Source of the DNA: an uncultured Draconibacterium sp.
Lineage (GTDB): Bacteria > Bacteroidota > Bacteroidia > Bacteroidales > Prolixibacteraceae
DNA: 64,000 bases
Assembly (NCBI RefSeq): GCF_913060805.1
Contig: NZ_CAJXTC010000013.1
Span: 1-64,000, forward strand
Direction of reading: 5' to 3'
Shown here: positions 36,042-44,811 of the stretch, piece by piece
Position numbering within the stretch: position 1 is the first letter of the stretch
Layout: every line of letters starts with the position of its first letter
Notes under the pieces: model-generated
Seen by the model: the letters and a program-made list of their open reading frames with translations, nothing else
Database searches by the model: none
What the model was told of the DNA's origin: nothing
Made by a program: the position numbers and the translations under genes

Positions 36042-36701
36042 TTAGTTTTTATCAAAAGCCGGTTTGGCCAGTTTTATATAGTCTGCAACCACTTGCATTA
36101 AATCATCCTTTTTACCAAAATAAACCGGTTGCTGCCTCTCTATACTTTCTTTAGGATTGATTACACCTGTAACTTCCAGTTGCTCCTGAATACTAACACC
36201 CAGTTTATATAAAAAGAAACCCTGCGTTTTTACCGAAATATCAGAACGGAACAAACCTGCTTGCACTTCATATTCTACCATCTTTTCAAAACCTGCCACC
36301 ACCTGCGAAAGCAACTCGTTGTACAAATGTTTTAAGGAAGGCGAATTGAGATTTTGTGTGAGGTTATGCAAAAAATGACTGTGCAACGGGTTCTCATCAT
36401 CAAAGCGAAAACCATGTTCGTACAAAACGGAAAAAAAAGCCCAAAAATCGGGGTAATTTTCGCGTTTAACCGCTTCGGTGTACTTCGTCTTAACCGCAAC
36501 CGATTCGTTCACCAAATACATAAACAAATCCAGCTTATCGTTGAAATACTGGTAAACGCTGCCTTTGGCGATTCCCAACTGTTTTACTACCATAGAAATG
36601 GAAGCTTCGTCGTAAGTCTTTACCGCAAACTCTCTCAAAAAAGCATCTGTGATCTGCTTTTTCTTTTCCTCCTTTAACTTTATGAATGTTTCTTTTGGCA
36701 T
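36042..36701 (-). CDS. TetR-family repressor of the ABC exporter operon
   Basis: Seen: 219 aa with an N-terminal helix-turn-helix (about 14-55, VKQLGIAKGSVYQYFNDK) and an all-helical ligand domain. Known: TetR proteins repress neighbouring exporters and are released by the exported compound. Two TGACTnnnnAGTCA palindromes lie immediately upstream of the start codon, giving direct support for autoregulation of the operon. Confidence 0.93.
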   Translation of the reverse strand: MPKETFIKLKEEKKKQITDAFLREFAVKTYDEASISMVVKQLGIAKGSVYQYFNDKLDLFMYLVNESVAVKTKYTEAVKRENYPDFWAFFSVLYEHGFRFDDENPLHSHFLHNLTQNLNSPSLKHLYNELLSQVVAGFEKMVEYEVQAGLFRSDISVKTQGFFLYKLGVSIQEQLEVTGVINPKESIERQQPVYFGKKDDLMQVVADYIKLAKPAFDKN

Positions 36702-36706
36702 ATTTA

Positions 36707-36752
36707 TGACTACTCAGTCACAAATATAAAAATAAAAATGACTGCATAGTCA
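36707..36752. promoter_or_regulatory. Two TetR-type operators flanking a -7 element
   Basis: TGACTACTCAGTCA (36707-36720) and TGACTGCATAGTCA (36739-36752) share 5-bp arms and 4-bp spacers. Their centres are 32 bp apart, about three helical turns. Between them the minus strand has TATATTTG (36721-36728), a -7 element for the tetR gene. Dimers bound to the two sites would enclose the promoter. Confidence 0.8.
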
Positions 36753-36782
36753 CATTTTGGGATTAAAAAAACAGAACTGAAT

Positions 36783-37496
36783 TTAAGATTGGAGTTTTTT
36801 CAGCACCGCGTCTTTGTAACTGCGGCTTACTGGAATTTGCTTTTTGCCAATTTCAATGATTTCGGCAGTAAACGAATCAATCGCATTTACAGCCACAATA
36901 AATGAGCGATGCACACGCAGAAAATCCTGTTGTGGCAACTTGGCTTCAATGCTGGAAATGGTTTCGCGTGTTACAATGGTTTTATCAACCAAATGGATTC
37001 TAATGTAATCAGCCAGACTTTCGATGTACAGGATCTCCGGGAAATTTATTTTTATCATTTTCCGGTCGGAGCGCACAAAGATCGACTCGCTTTTTTCCGG
37101 TTCAATTCGTGCCGACTCTTCAAAAGTCACCTGCTGATTTTCGCTTAGGTATTTATTAATACTCTGCATCAATCGGCCAAACGAAATGGGTTTCAGCAGA
37201 TAATCCACCGCCTGCAAATCAAACCCATCAACGGCATACTCGCGATACGCCGTTGTAAAAATTACTTTCACCGCGTTGTTTATCGATTTGGCAAACGACA
37301 AACCTGAAATCTCCGGCATATTTATATCTAGAAAAACCAGATCGACCGGCTGACTGCTGATGACATTAAAAGCCTCGACTGCATTTTTGCAAAGAGCAAT
37401 AATCTCAACGGTTTCGATTTTCCGAAGATGGCTCTCCAGAATTTCGCGCGCCATGGGCTCGTCATCAACAATTATGCAACGTATCTTTTTAGTCAT
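36783..37496 (-). CDS. LytR/AlgR-type response regulator (receiver plus LytTR)
   Basis: Seen: 237 aa. The receiver has DDE at 11-13, phosphoacceptor D57 in FLDINMPEISG, and a conserved Lys in LLKPIS. The LytTR DNA-binding domain spans about 135-235 (IFVRSDRKMIKI, VHRSFIV). It overlaps the kinase gene by 8 bases, so the pair is translationally coupled. Known: LytTR regulators bind direct repeats upstream of target promoters. Targets are not evident; the divergent serine-hydrolase gene is one candidate. Confidence 0.93.
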   Translation of the reverse strand: MTKKIRCIIVDDEPMAREILESHLRKIETVEIIALCKNAVEAFNVISSQPVDLVFLDINMPEISGLSFAKSINNAVKVIFTTAYREYAVDGFDLQAVDYLLKPISFGRLMQSINKYLSENQQVTFEESARIEPEKSESIFVRSDRKMIKINFPEILYIESLADYIRIHLVDKTIVTRETISSIEAKLPQQDFLRVHRSFIVAVNAIDSFTAEIIEIGKKQIPVSRSYKDAVLKKLQS

Positions 37497-38574
37497 CCTT
37501 CTGATTCGATTGTTCTGTTTTTGTCAGGTCGCAAATAACAAGTTTTGTTGTGTACCAGTTTCCTTTTATTTCGTGCGTCAATTCATAATTGCTCGGGTAA
37601 TTCAAATCCAGCCGTTTTCTGATATTCAAAAGTCCCAGTCCACCATTTTTATGCACGTTATCCTCATCAATAAACGAATTTGCAATTTCAAATTCCAGGC
37701 AGCCATTTTCAATCCGCACCTCAATTTTAATGCGCAAAAATCCATCTACTAAGTTACCATGTTTAAAGGCATTTTCAACAAAAGGGATCAGTAACATTGG
37801 CGCCACCTGAATCTCCTCGTTCACTTCCGACGACTTAAAATCCACTTTCAGCGTATCCTGAAAGCGTACTTTTTCCAACTCGATGTACTCCTGAATATGC
37901 AACACTTCCTCCTTTAAACTTACCAGCGGCTTGTTTACCTGGTACAAAATATAATCAAGCAAATTCGATAGTTTCAGAATGATGTCCGGCGTTTGCTTCG
38001 ACTGTTTCAGCGCAAAACCATAAATCGTGTTTAATGTATTGAATAAAAAATGTGGATGGATCTGGCGTTTCAAATAATGCAGTTCCTGGTCTTTTAACTG
38101 AAGTTGTGTTTCCAGAATTTTATTCTGTAACTCCTTGTTCGCTGTTGCGGTTTTAAAACTCTGATTCAGAATGCTCACAAAACTAATTATGCCAACAACG
38201 ATAATCACCAACAGCAAAACAAAAAAGAAATTCTTGCTCATTGGAGGCATCTCGTTCAGGTTAAACTTAAGCACCAAAATCAGGCAGGTATATATCAGCA
38301 ACGAGATAACGTAGGAAATATAAACGAAGGTATAAAAGCTATACAGGGCAAATTTCCAGTAGCGCTTAGCCAGCAAGTACCGGGGAATAAGGCGATAGTT
38401 TACGAAATAAGTAACGCCAATAGTCAATGGCAATAAGCCGCTCGAAAACCACAGCGCATAATCTACTTTGTCAGAGTTATAGCTAAAGAAATAGAAAAAG
38501 AAAAACCAAACCGCCACCCAAAACAGCGTGTGAAACAGGATCGTTCGAAATGGTATTCTTCTTATTTGAATCAT
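37489..38574 (-). CDS. LytS-type sensor histidine kinase
   Basis: Seen: 361 aa from the ATG at 38574; a TTG six codons earlier is less likely. Four membrane helices (about 10-135), a coiled segment (145-165), then the His_kinase motif QIHPHFLFNTLN with phospho-His H175, and an HATPase with PFVENAFKHG and GGLGLLNIRKRL. It lacks a recognisable periplasmic sensor domain. It forms a two-gene operon with the LytTR regulator. Confidence 0.92.
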   Translation of the reverse strand: MIQIRRIPFRTILFHTLFWVAVWFFFFYFFSYNSDKVDYALWFSSGLLPLTIGVTYFVNYRLIPRYLLAKRYWKFALYSFYTFVYISYVISLLIYTCLILVLKFNLNEMPPMSKNFFFVLLLVIIVVGIISFVSILNQSFKTATANKELQNKILETQLQLKDQELHYLKRQIHPHFLFNTLNTIYGFALKQSKQTPDIILKLSNLLDYILYQVNKPLVSLKEEVLHIQEYIELEKVRFQDTLKVDFKSSEVNEEIQVAPMLLIPFVENAFKHGNLVDGFLRIKIEVRIENGCLEFEIANSFIDEDNVHKNGGLGLLNIRKRLDLNYPSNYELTHEIKGNWYTTKLVICDLTKTEQSNQKDD

Positions 38575-38787
38575 AAAAACAATATTACTCAAAATTGGTG
38601 TATTTACGCCTTTTAATCGATGAATTACGGGTTAAGCGCCTGTTGTTGCATATCCGCCCCAATAAATCGGTATAAAACGCATTTTATGCAGAATAAGGCG
38701 GGTAATCCTTCATCTGTCGCATAAAAAAATACCGACAACATATTCCAACTAATTTTAATTCCGAAATAACCAAGTTAGCATTGACAA

Positions 38788-39870
38788 ATGAAGAAACTTA
38801 AATTAATACTACTGTTTATAATTGTTGCAGGCGGGCAATTGTTTAGCCAGCCAGTTCCAACACAAATAGATAAAATCGTAAACAAGTATTACAAGGCAGG
38901 CCGGTTTAACGGTAGTATTTTAGTGGCAGAAGATAACACACCAATTTATCAAAAAGGTGTTGGTTTTGCTCATACAGCCCTAAAAATTCCGAATACAACC
39001 GATACTAAATTTATGATCGGCTCGTGTACGAAACAATTTACTGCAGCCCTGATTCTACTTTTCAAGGAAGAGGGAAAACTGGCGCTGACGGATCCGATCT
39101 CTAAATACATTCCCGATTATCCTACGGAAAAAGGCGATAAAATTACCATCCACCATCTGCTTTCTCATACTTCAGGCATACCCGGTTATCTGGAGATTCC
39201 GGAAATAGAAAAGTTGATGTATACTGAAAATAAACCTTTGGATATAATCAAAAATTTCCGGGATCTTGACCTTGATTTTGAACCCGGAACTCAATTTAAA
39301 TATTCCAATTCCGGCTATTACGTTTTGGGACAAATTATAGAAAATGTAAGCGGTAAAACCTACGAAGAAGTCCTTCAGGAAAAGATCTTCAATCCCTTGG
39401 GGATGAAAAACTCGGGTGTATATCAGAATTCAAATCCTCCTCAAAAAATAGCCTCAGGATATATTACAAAAGATGATTCAACCCGGCTTGCCCCGCCGGT
39501 TAATGCGACTGTTGCCTATGCTGCCGGAGCTTTGTATTCTACCATCAATGATTTACAGATTTGGGAAAATGCACTGGTTAACAACACGCTTCTTTCAAAA
39601 GAAAGTGTGGCTTTAATGACCACATCTCACACCGAACATTATGGGTATGGATTCGGTCTGATTACAATTCCTACGAATAATAAACCCGTCAGAATCTGGG
39701 GACACGAGGGAGAATTTTTTGGATTCAGATCGCTGATGCACGTTCTCGATAATGGCCGGTTTTTTATCGTTTTACTCGATAATCATGAAGATCCCGGTCT
39801 TATGAAAATGGCCAATAAAATTAGGAATATTTTATACGCCGATGAGCAGCAGAGCACCGTGAAGCACTAA
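38788..39870 (+). CDS. Serine hydrolase of the class C beta-lactamase family
   Basis: Seen: 360 aa with a signal peptide (about 1-20). The catalytic SxxK motif is SCTK (S79, K82), the second is YSN (Y172, N174), and HTSG lies at 127-130. A third GHEGEFFG block stands where KTG would be. Known: this family includes DD-peptidases, esterases and D-amino-acid amidases; genuine antibiotic resistance is unlikely. Divergent from the LytS/LytR pair (213 bases). Confidence 0.88.
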   Translation: MKKLKLILLFIIVAGGQLFSQPVPTQIDKIVNKYYKAGRFNGSILVAEDNTPIYQKGVGFAHTALKIPNTTDTKFMIGSCTKQFTAALILLFKEEGKLALTDPISKYIPDYPTEKGDKITIHHLLSHTSGIPGYLEIPEIEKLMYTENKPLDIIKNFRDLDLDFEPGTQFKYSNSGYYVLGQIIENVSGKTYEEVLQEKIFNPLGMKNSGVYQNSNPPQKIASGYITKDDSTRLAPPVNATVAYAAGALYSTINDLQIWENALVNNTLLSKESVALMTTSHTEHYGYGFGLITIPTNNKPVRIWGHEGEFFGFRSLMHVLDNGRFFIVLLDNHEDPGLMKMANKIRNILYADEQQSTVKH

Positions 39871-39917
39871 AACTGAAATTTTGGAAACTTTTTTTATAAA
39901 TATTAAATTTAAAAATT

Positions 39918-40295
39918 ATGAATGCAATTATTGACAAACTTAACGATGGCGGCCCCGCTTTTACCTACATTATTGTACTGGCATTTTTGGTTATAATAGG
40001 GTTCTTTGTACGTGGACTTTTAATGAAAGGAGAAAAGTACAAAACCATTGAATTGATGAAGCAAATAAGTTGGTTTGCAGTAGCCTGGGGATTTTTAGGG
40101 CGCGTTTTCGGACTGATTATGATCTTCGATAAAGTTCAGGCGATGGGCGATGTAGCACCAAGCGTTTTTGCCGACGGATTAAAAATTGCTCTGGTTGCTC
40201 CTTTATGCGGAATTCTGGTGTTTGCGTTAACACGGTTAGGAATTATTGTACTTGTCGGCCTGCAAAAAAATTACCAGCCACAAGAAAAGGAGTAA
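39918..40295 (+). CDS. Small membrane protein resembling MotA/TolQ/ExbB channel subunits
   Basis: Seen: 125 aa with three hydrophobic helices (about 14-34, 50-72 and 90-118). The middle block GFLGRVFGLIMIFDKVQAMG and the block ADGLKIALVAPLCGILVFA are reminiscent of the MotA/TolQ/ExbB fold. It is too short for a complete ExbB (about 220 aa) and no ExbD partner follows. It lies 47 bases after the serine hydrolase. Function uncertain. Confidence 0.6.
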   Translation: MNAIIDKLNDGGPAFTYIIVLAFLVIIGFFVRGLLMKGEKYKTIELMKQISWFAVAWGFLGRVFGLIMIFDKVQAMGDVAPSVFADGLKIALVAPLCGILVFALTRLGIIVLVGLQKNYQPQEKE

Positions 40296-40374
40296 CAACC
40301 AAGAATTATTCCAACACATTCAACTGCCTGAACCGCTTAGCTCAATAATAGTAAACGATTCAAACAGCCTCAAC

Positions 40375-41625
40375 ATGAAAACAAAAATCCGGCTCATATT
40401 AATTGTAAGCCTTATTCTTCTATTTCAACAATCTGCAACTGCACAACAAAACAAACCGGTTCATTATCTGAAAAAAACAGGGATTGTCGACAGTTTATAT
40501 TCCAACATTCTGAAAGAATCACGAGAGATTTATATTCAACTTCCGGAAAACTACGATCCGGATGGAGCACAAAAATATCCTGTAGTTTTTGTTTTAGATG
40601 GAGAAGTATTTCTGCCAACAGTTAGCAATGTACACGACTTTTACAGTGGCGGATTTATTCCTGAAATGGTACTTGTTGGTATTTCAAACAAACAAAACCG
40701 GACCAGAGATTTAACCACGTCGACCATAACAACAAAATATGGTATGCCGTTTAACGAGAAGAATGGCGAAGCAGAGCACTTTCTGAAATTCATTGAAAAA
40801 GAACTCATCCCTTACATCGAAAACAAGTACCGGGTTAGCAATTTCAGAACATTAATTGGCCATTCGTACGGAGGGTTGTTTACCATTTATTCGTTAATTA
40901 ACCGCCCTGATTTATTTACCAATTACATCGCCATCGACCCCAGTCTTGATTGGGATGATCAGAAACTTATTAATGATGCTAAAGGAGTACTTGCTTACCA
41001 AAGTTTTAAAAACAAAGCTCTATTTATGTCGTTAAGCGGACAACTGCACATGCAAAATCCGGCAGTAACCATCGATAATGTAATGCAGGACACCAGCGAT
41101 TTTACGCTGTTTGCGCGTTCGAATATCGCTTTTTCAGACCTCGCAAAACAAAACGCAAAAAACGGATTAAGTTTTAATTGGAAATTTTATCCCAACGATA
41201 TTCATGGTACAATTCCATTCCCTTCGATTATGGATGGGTTAATTGCAGTTTTTAACTGGTTTCAGATGGAAAATACAGCCAAAATTAATTCGTTTGACAC
41301 ACCAAAAGAAGAACTCTACAAAATCGTAAAACACCGGGAACAAAAGCTAAAAGACCATTTTGGTTATTTTGTTCCCCCCTATCCTGAAGAACTACTAAAT
41401 ATGTCGGGCTATATGAATATGGACATGCAACAAATGCCAAAAGCAAAAATGTATTTTGATTTTGCCCTTGAATATTATCCCGAAAGTGCTAATGTTTACG
41501 ATTCAATGGCCGACTATTATGAAGCGCAGGGAAAACCAGCAGATGCCATAAAATATTTGAATAAGGCATTTGAATTAAGTGGTAACGATTATTATAAAAA
41601 GAGAATTGAAAGTTTGACGAAATAA
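40375..41625 (+). CDS. Secreted alpha/beta-hydrolase esterase (enterochelin esterase/IroE-like) with TPR tail
   Basis: Seen: 416 aa from the ATG at 40375, which is followed by a signal peptide ending ATAQQ; an upstream ATG at 40246 lies inside the preceding gene. The esterase fold has the nucleophile elbow GHSYGG (S164), a D/H pair in the late block (YPNDIHG), and C-terminal TPR-like residues (about 330-416, with SMADYYEAQGKPADAIKYL). Known: relatives hydrolyse siderophores or S-formylglutathione; in Bacteroidota many are generic carbohydrate esterases. Substrate unknown. Confidence 0.82.
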   Translation: MKTKIRLILIVSLILLFQQSATAQQNKPVHYLKKTGIVDSLYSNILKESREIYIQLPENYDPDGAQKYPVVFVLDGEVFLPTVSNVHDFYSGGFIPEMVLVGISNKQNRTRDLTTSTITTKYGMPFNEKNGEAEHFLKFIEKELIPYIENKYRVSNFRTLIGHSYGGLFTIYSLINRPDLFTNYIAIDPSLDWDDQKLINDAKGVLAYQSFKNKALFMSLSGQLHMQNPAVTIDNVMQDTSDFTLFARSNIAFSDLAKQNAKNGLSFNWKFYPNDIHGTIPFPSIMDGLIAVFNWFQMENTAKINSFDTPKEELYKIVKHREQKLKDHFGYFVPPYPEELLNMSGYMNMDMQQMPKAKMYFDFALEYYPESANVYDSMADYYEAQGKPADAIKYLNKAFELSGNDYYKKRIESLTK

Positions 41626-41661
41626 AGTATTAGGCATAAAAAATAACATCCATAAAAAAAC

Positions 41662-41739
41662 TGTCATTTCGAACAAAGTGAGAAATCTGTTACAATATGA
41701 AAGTAACAGATTTCTCCTCCCTCACTCGTCGAAATGACA
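41662..41739. repeat. Dispersed hairpin repeat, copy 1
   Basis: TGTCATTTCGAAC...GAGAAATCTGTTAC pairs with GTAACAGATTTCTC...CGAAATGACA, giving arms of more than 30 bases with a short loop. Related copies lie at 42677-42759 and 44479-44571. This intergenic palindrome family is widespread in Bacteroidota (known). Confidence 0.85.
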
Positions 41740-41836
41740 ATTGTTTTTTCGACTCTCTTATACCACAGAGCTTCTTCTTCAACACTTGCCTCGTTTTGTT
41801 GTTGCTTAATTATAACACAACCAAATTAAGCACGAA

Positions 41837-42589
41837 ATGAGACCAATCGAATCCATCACCGATGTAATCCAAACCCTGGATTCTATCATCGAAGAATCGT
41901 TGAAAACCGGCGATACACTCGGCTATTTTGCCGTACTCTACCAAAAGGTAACGATTAAGGTAAAAGAAGAAATCGAGAATAATTATTTTGATGACGGCCT
42001 GCGAATGGAAAAACTGGATGTTGTTTTTGCCAAACGTTACATCGATGCCTATTTCGCATGGAAGAAAAATCGACCGATAACTCAGTCGTGGGAGATTGCT
42101 TTTACAGAAGCCTCGAATAATAACCTGCTGGTGGTCCAACATCTTTTACTTGGAATGAATGCACACATCAATCTTGATCTTGGAATTGCGGCGGCGGAAA
42201 TCTCAAACAACAATAACATCGCTGATTTGGAGGATGATTTTAAACGCATAAATGAAATATTGGCATCGATGGTAGACGAAGTACAGCAAGGACTTTCTTC
42301 CATCTGGCCCTTTCTACGGAAGTTGCTTTTATGGCTCGGACAGGTAGATAATATGCTGGTAGATTTTAGTATGAAAATCGCTCGCGATGGAGCATGGAAA
42401 TTTGCCAAAGAAATAGCTACCATTGAAGAAGCCGGATGGCCGGAAACGATCAAAATCAGAGACAAAAAAGTTGCAAATAAAACATTGCTCATTACCGATC
42501 CCGGGAAAGTTATCCGGCTTTTGTTCCGCATCATTCGCTGGACTGAACGCGGAACAGTTGCCGATAAAATCCAAAAATTAAGGCGATGA
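41837..42589 (+). CDS. DUF5995 family protein
   Basis: Seen: 250 aa, no signal peptide or membrane helix. It has the block PITQSWEIAFTEA followed by VQHLLLGMNAHINLDLGIAA, a pattern recalled from DUF5995. The HxxxGxxxHxxxD arrangement could bind a metal. Known: function of the family is not established. It stands between two dispersed hairpin repeats, with no clear operon partner. Confidence 0.72.
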   Translation: MRPIESITDVIQTLDSIIEESLKTGDTLGYFAVLYQKVTIKVKEEIENNYFDDGLRMEKLDVVFAKRYIDAYFAWKKNRPITQSWEIAFTEASNNNLLVVQHLLLGMNAHINLDLGIAAAEISNNNNIADLEDDFKRINEILASMVDEVQQGLSSIWPFLRKLLLWLGQVDNMLVDFSMKIARDGAWKFAKEIATIEEAGWPETIKIRDKKVANKTLLITDPGKVIRLLFRIIRWTERGTVADKIQKLRR

Positions 42590-42629
42590 AAATTTGTATT
42601 CACCGCCTTAGTTTTATCGTTGTGTGCAT

Positions 42630-42658
42630 GCGCTTAGCGGTTTGGAACCGCTTAGCGC
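42630..42658. repeat. Near-perfect hairpin GCGCTTAGCGGTT
   Basis: 13-bp arms (42630-42642, 42646-42658) pair with one T-T mismatch around a 3-nt loop. It lies between the DUF5995 stop codon and repeat copy 2. No T-run follows, so it is probably another intergenic element. Confidence 0.6.
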
Positions 42659-42676
42659 GTAAAGCCTCTATAGTTC

Positions 42677-42759
42677 TGTCATTTCGAACGCAGAGAGAAA
42701 TCTGTCGCTGATTTCGGTTAAATAACAGATTTCTCAGTCGTTCCTCCTTCGAAATGACA
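42677..42759. repeat. Dispersed hairpin repeat, copy 2
   Basis: It has the same TGTCATTTCG/CGAAATGACA ends and GAGAAATCTGT/AACAGATTTCTC inner arms as copy 1. It ends 5 bases before the ftcD stop codon. Confidence 0.85.
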
Positions 42760-42763
42760 AGAA

Positions 42764-44461
42764 CTATCCTTCAATTTTATTATTGACAATCTCCAGAATT
42801 GCTGCCTCTTTTTCATTGGCAGCTTTTAACAGGTCCTCTGCTTTTGCCAAAGCATTTTCTAGAAATTCGGCATCAGCAAAACCCGCCGCGTTAATCTTCA
42901 CATTCAGGTAGGCACCATGAACAGCTGTTCGGGCACACAACGCTCCTACCCCCGCATCGGAAACTGAATTTGGATTTCCAACTTCTGCCATCGCTTGCAT
43001 TACTACCAATGAATCGTGCGCCAGCTGCATTACTTTTAACGGCACTTCAATGGCATTTTTTGTGGCATCGTGAATGGCTTGTTTGCGCTCGGCTTTTTCC
43101 TGCTCGCTGGATTTTGGCAGTCCAAATGCTGCCATAATTTTATTGAAAGCATCCGTGTCTTCATCCACACAATTCAATAAAGCGGTGTGGTAATATTTGC
43201 CTTTTTCTGCCCAGTCGGAAAATTCTTCCCAACGCTCATCCCATCCACGTTTATGCGCCGAGAGGTTGGCAACCATAGCACCTAAAGCACCTCCCAAAGC
43301 ACCAACATAAGCAGAAATAGAACCACCTCCCGGAGCCGGTGATTCAGAAGCTGTTTCGTCTTTAAACTGAGTTAAGGTCATGTCAACCAGCTTTTTCGCC
43401 GATTTATCTTCGATCACATATTCAATGATCTTCTTTTTCGGATCGAAAGGTGCCAGTTCATCCAGCCCCAGCGATTTGATGGCGATTTTTATAATCTCCT
43501 CATCCGAAATACCGGTTGAACGTTCTTGTTTTCGCAGGAAATATTTCCCCGCATCCAACATCGCCTGAAGCGGAATCAATCCAACTAACTCCGATCCTGT
43601 TACACGAATACCTCGCTCCGTAGCTTTTTTACAAGTTTCATCAAAAGCCACATGAACAGGCGTAACTGTTATGTCGGTCAGGTTAATGGAAATTTGCGCC
43701 ACTCCATACTCTTCGATGTACCAACCAATGGCGCGTGTCTTTTTCAGACTTCCCGGAATACGAACCGGCTCACCATTTTCGTCGTTTACAATTTTCCCGG
43801 TAATCGGGTTTCCCTCGCGTTTTACACGTCCTGCCTCACGAATATCAAAAGCAATGGCATTAGCCCGGCGGGTTGAAGTTGTATTCAGGTTGATATTGTA
43901 AGCCACCAAAAAGTTACGTGCACCGATAGCTGTGGCACCACTTCCAGCCACTCTTTCGTTCCATTCATTCGGGCCAAAATCAGGTTTCCATTTTTCGGTA
44001 GTAATACGTTCTTTTAAGGCTTCGTATTCGCCTGAACGACAATTTGCTAAACTGCGACGTTCCTCATTAAAAGCTGCAAACTCGTAACTAAACACCGGAA
44101 TTCCCAGTTCTTCGCCAACACGTTGTCCAAGTTTTCGGGCATATTCAATGGCTTCTTCCATACTAACATTAGCAACGGGTACCAGCGGACAAACATCGGT
44201 GGCACCAAAACGCGGGTGTTCACCTTTGTGCTGACTCATGTCGATCAACTCGGCAGCGCGTTTTATTCCGCGAAATGCAGCTTCGATCACATCATCAGGC
44301 GTGCCTACAAAAGTTACCACTGTACGGTTGGTCGCTTTACCGGGATCAACATCCAGCAAACTGATATCGGCCACACTTTCAATAGCATTGGTAATTTCTT
44401 TGATTATACTCATATCGCGCCCTTCAGAAAAGTTAGGGACGCATTCGATAATTTTTTTCAT
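42764..44461 (-). CDS. ftcD: Formimidoyltransferase-cyclodeaminase
   Basis: Seen: 565 aa from the ATG at 44461 (KKIIECVPNFSEGRD); an extension to 44635 would run through repeat copy 3. The N-terminal formimidoyltransferase has HKGEHPRFGATDVCP. The C-terminal cyclodeaminase (about 375-565) has SPAPGGGSISAYVGALGGAL. Known: it transfers the formimino group of N-formiminoglutamate to tetrahydrofolate and deaminates the product, completing histidine breakdown. It is followed upstream by hutI on the same strand after a 350-base repeat-rich gap; hutH and hutU are not in this window. Confidence 0.95.
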   Translation of the reverse strand: MKKIIECVPNFSEGRDMSIIKEITNAIESVADISLLDVDPGKATNRTVVTFVGTPDDVIEAAFRGIKRAAELIDMSQHKGEHPRFGATDVCPLVPVANVSMEEAIEYARKLGQRVGEELGIPVFSYEFAAFNEERRSLANCRSGEYEALKERITTEKWKPDFGPNEWNERVAGSGATAIGARNFLVAYNINLNTTSTRRANAIAFDIREAGRVKREGNPITGKIVNDENGEPVRIPGSLKKTRAIGWYIEEYGVAQISINLTDITVTPVHVAFDETCKKATERGIRVTGSELVGLIPLQAMLDAGKYFLRKQERSTGISDEEIIKIAIKSLGLDELAPFDPKKKIIEYVIEDKSAKKLVDMTLTQFKDETASESPAPGGGSISAYVGALGGALGAMVANLSAHKRGWDERWEEFSDWAEKGKYYHTALLNCVDEDTDAFNKIMAAFGLPKSSEQEKAERKQAIHDATKNAIEVPLKVMQLAHDSLVVMQAMAEVGNPNSVSDAGVGALCARTAVHGAYLNVKINAAGFADAEFLENALAKAEDLLKAANEKEAAILEIVNNKIEG

Positions 44462-44811
44462 TTCAATTAGTTTATTGCTGTCATTTCGAACGAAGAGAGA
44501 ATTGAAAATCAGCGGAGCTAAATCTCTTCCTTTTGTAACAGATTTCTCCTCGCCTACTCGTCGAAATGACATTTTATGCGAATGTATAAATTGCAAGAGA
44601 TTTAGCTTATGATTTTTTGCAGTGATTAATTCCACTTTACTGATTTATTATACTATTTATAAAATCAATCTGTTTTACCCTAATCCCTAAAGGGAACCAG
44701 ATTGATTTTTTGGACTTCACCCTTCAGGGTTGGGGTAAAAATCCAAAAAATCATATATTAAGATAATCAGTTAAAGTTGAATTAAACAGTCAGACCGAGC
44801 GGAGTCGAAGC
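44462..44811. repeat. Repeat-mosaic gap between ftcD and hutI (includes hairpin copy 3)
   Basis: Hairpin copy 3 occupies 44479-44571 and carries an inserted segment. AGCTAAATCTCTT (44516-44528) from that insert pairs with AAGAGATTTAGCT (44595-44607). ATGATTTTTTG (44608-44618) pairs with CAAAAAATCAT (44744-44754), enclosing another palindromic block with ACCCTAATCCCT and AGGGTTGGGGT. No gene is present. It looks like several intergenic elements inserted in one another. Confidence 0.7.

Noticed and set aside
38788-39870. Antibiotic-resistance beta-lactamase
   Set aside because: The SxxK and YxN motifs are shared by many esterases and peptidases; there is no specific similarity to AmpC-type enzymes.
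44462-44635. N-terminal extension of ftcD of 58 codons
   Set aside because: It crosses a dispersed hairpin repeat and FtcD homologues begin at the ATG at 44461.
41662-44760. CRISPR array
   Set aside because: The repeats are palindromic, unevenly spaced by whole genes, and lack spacers or cas genes.
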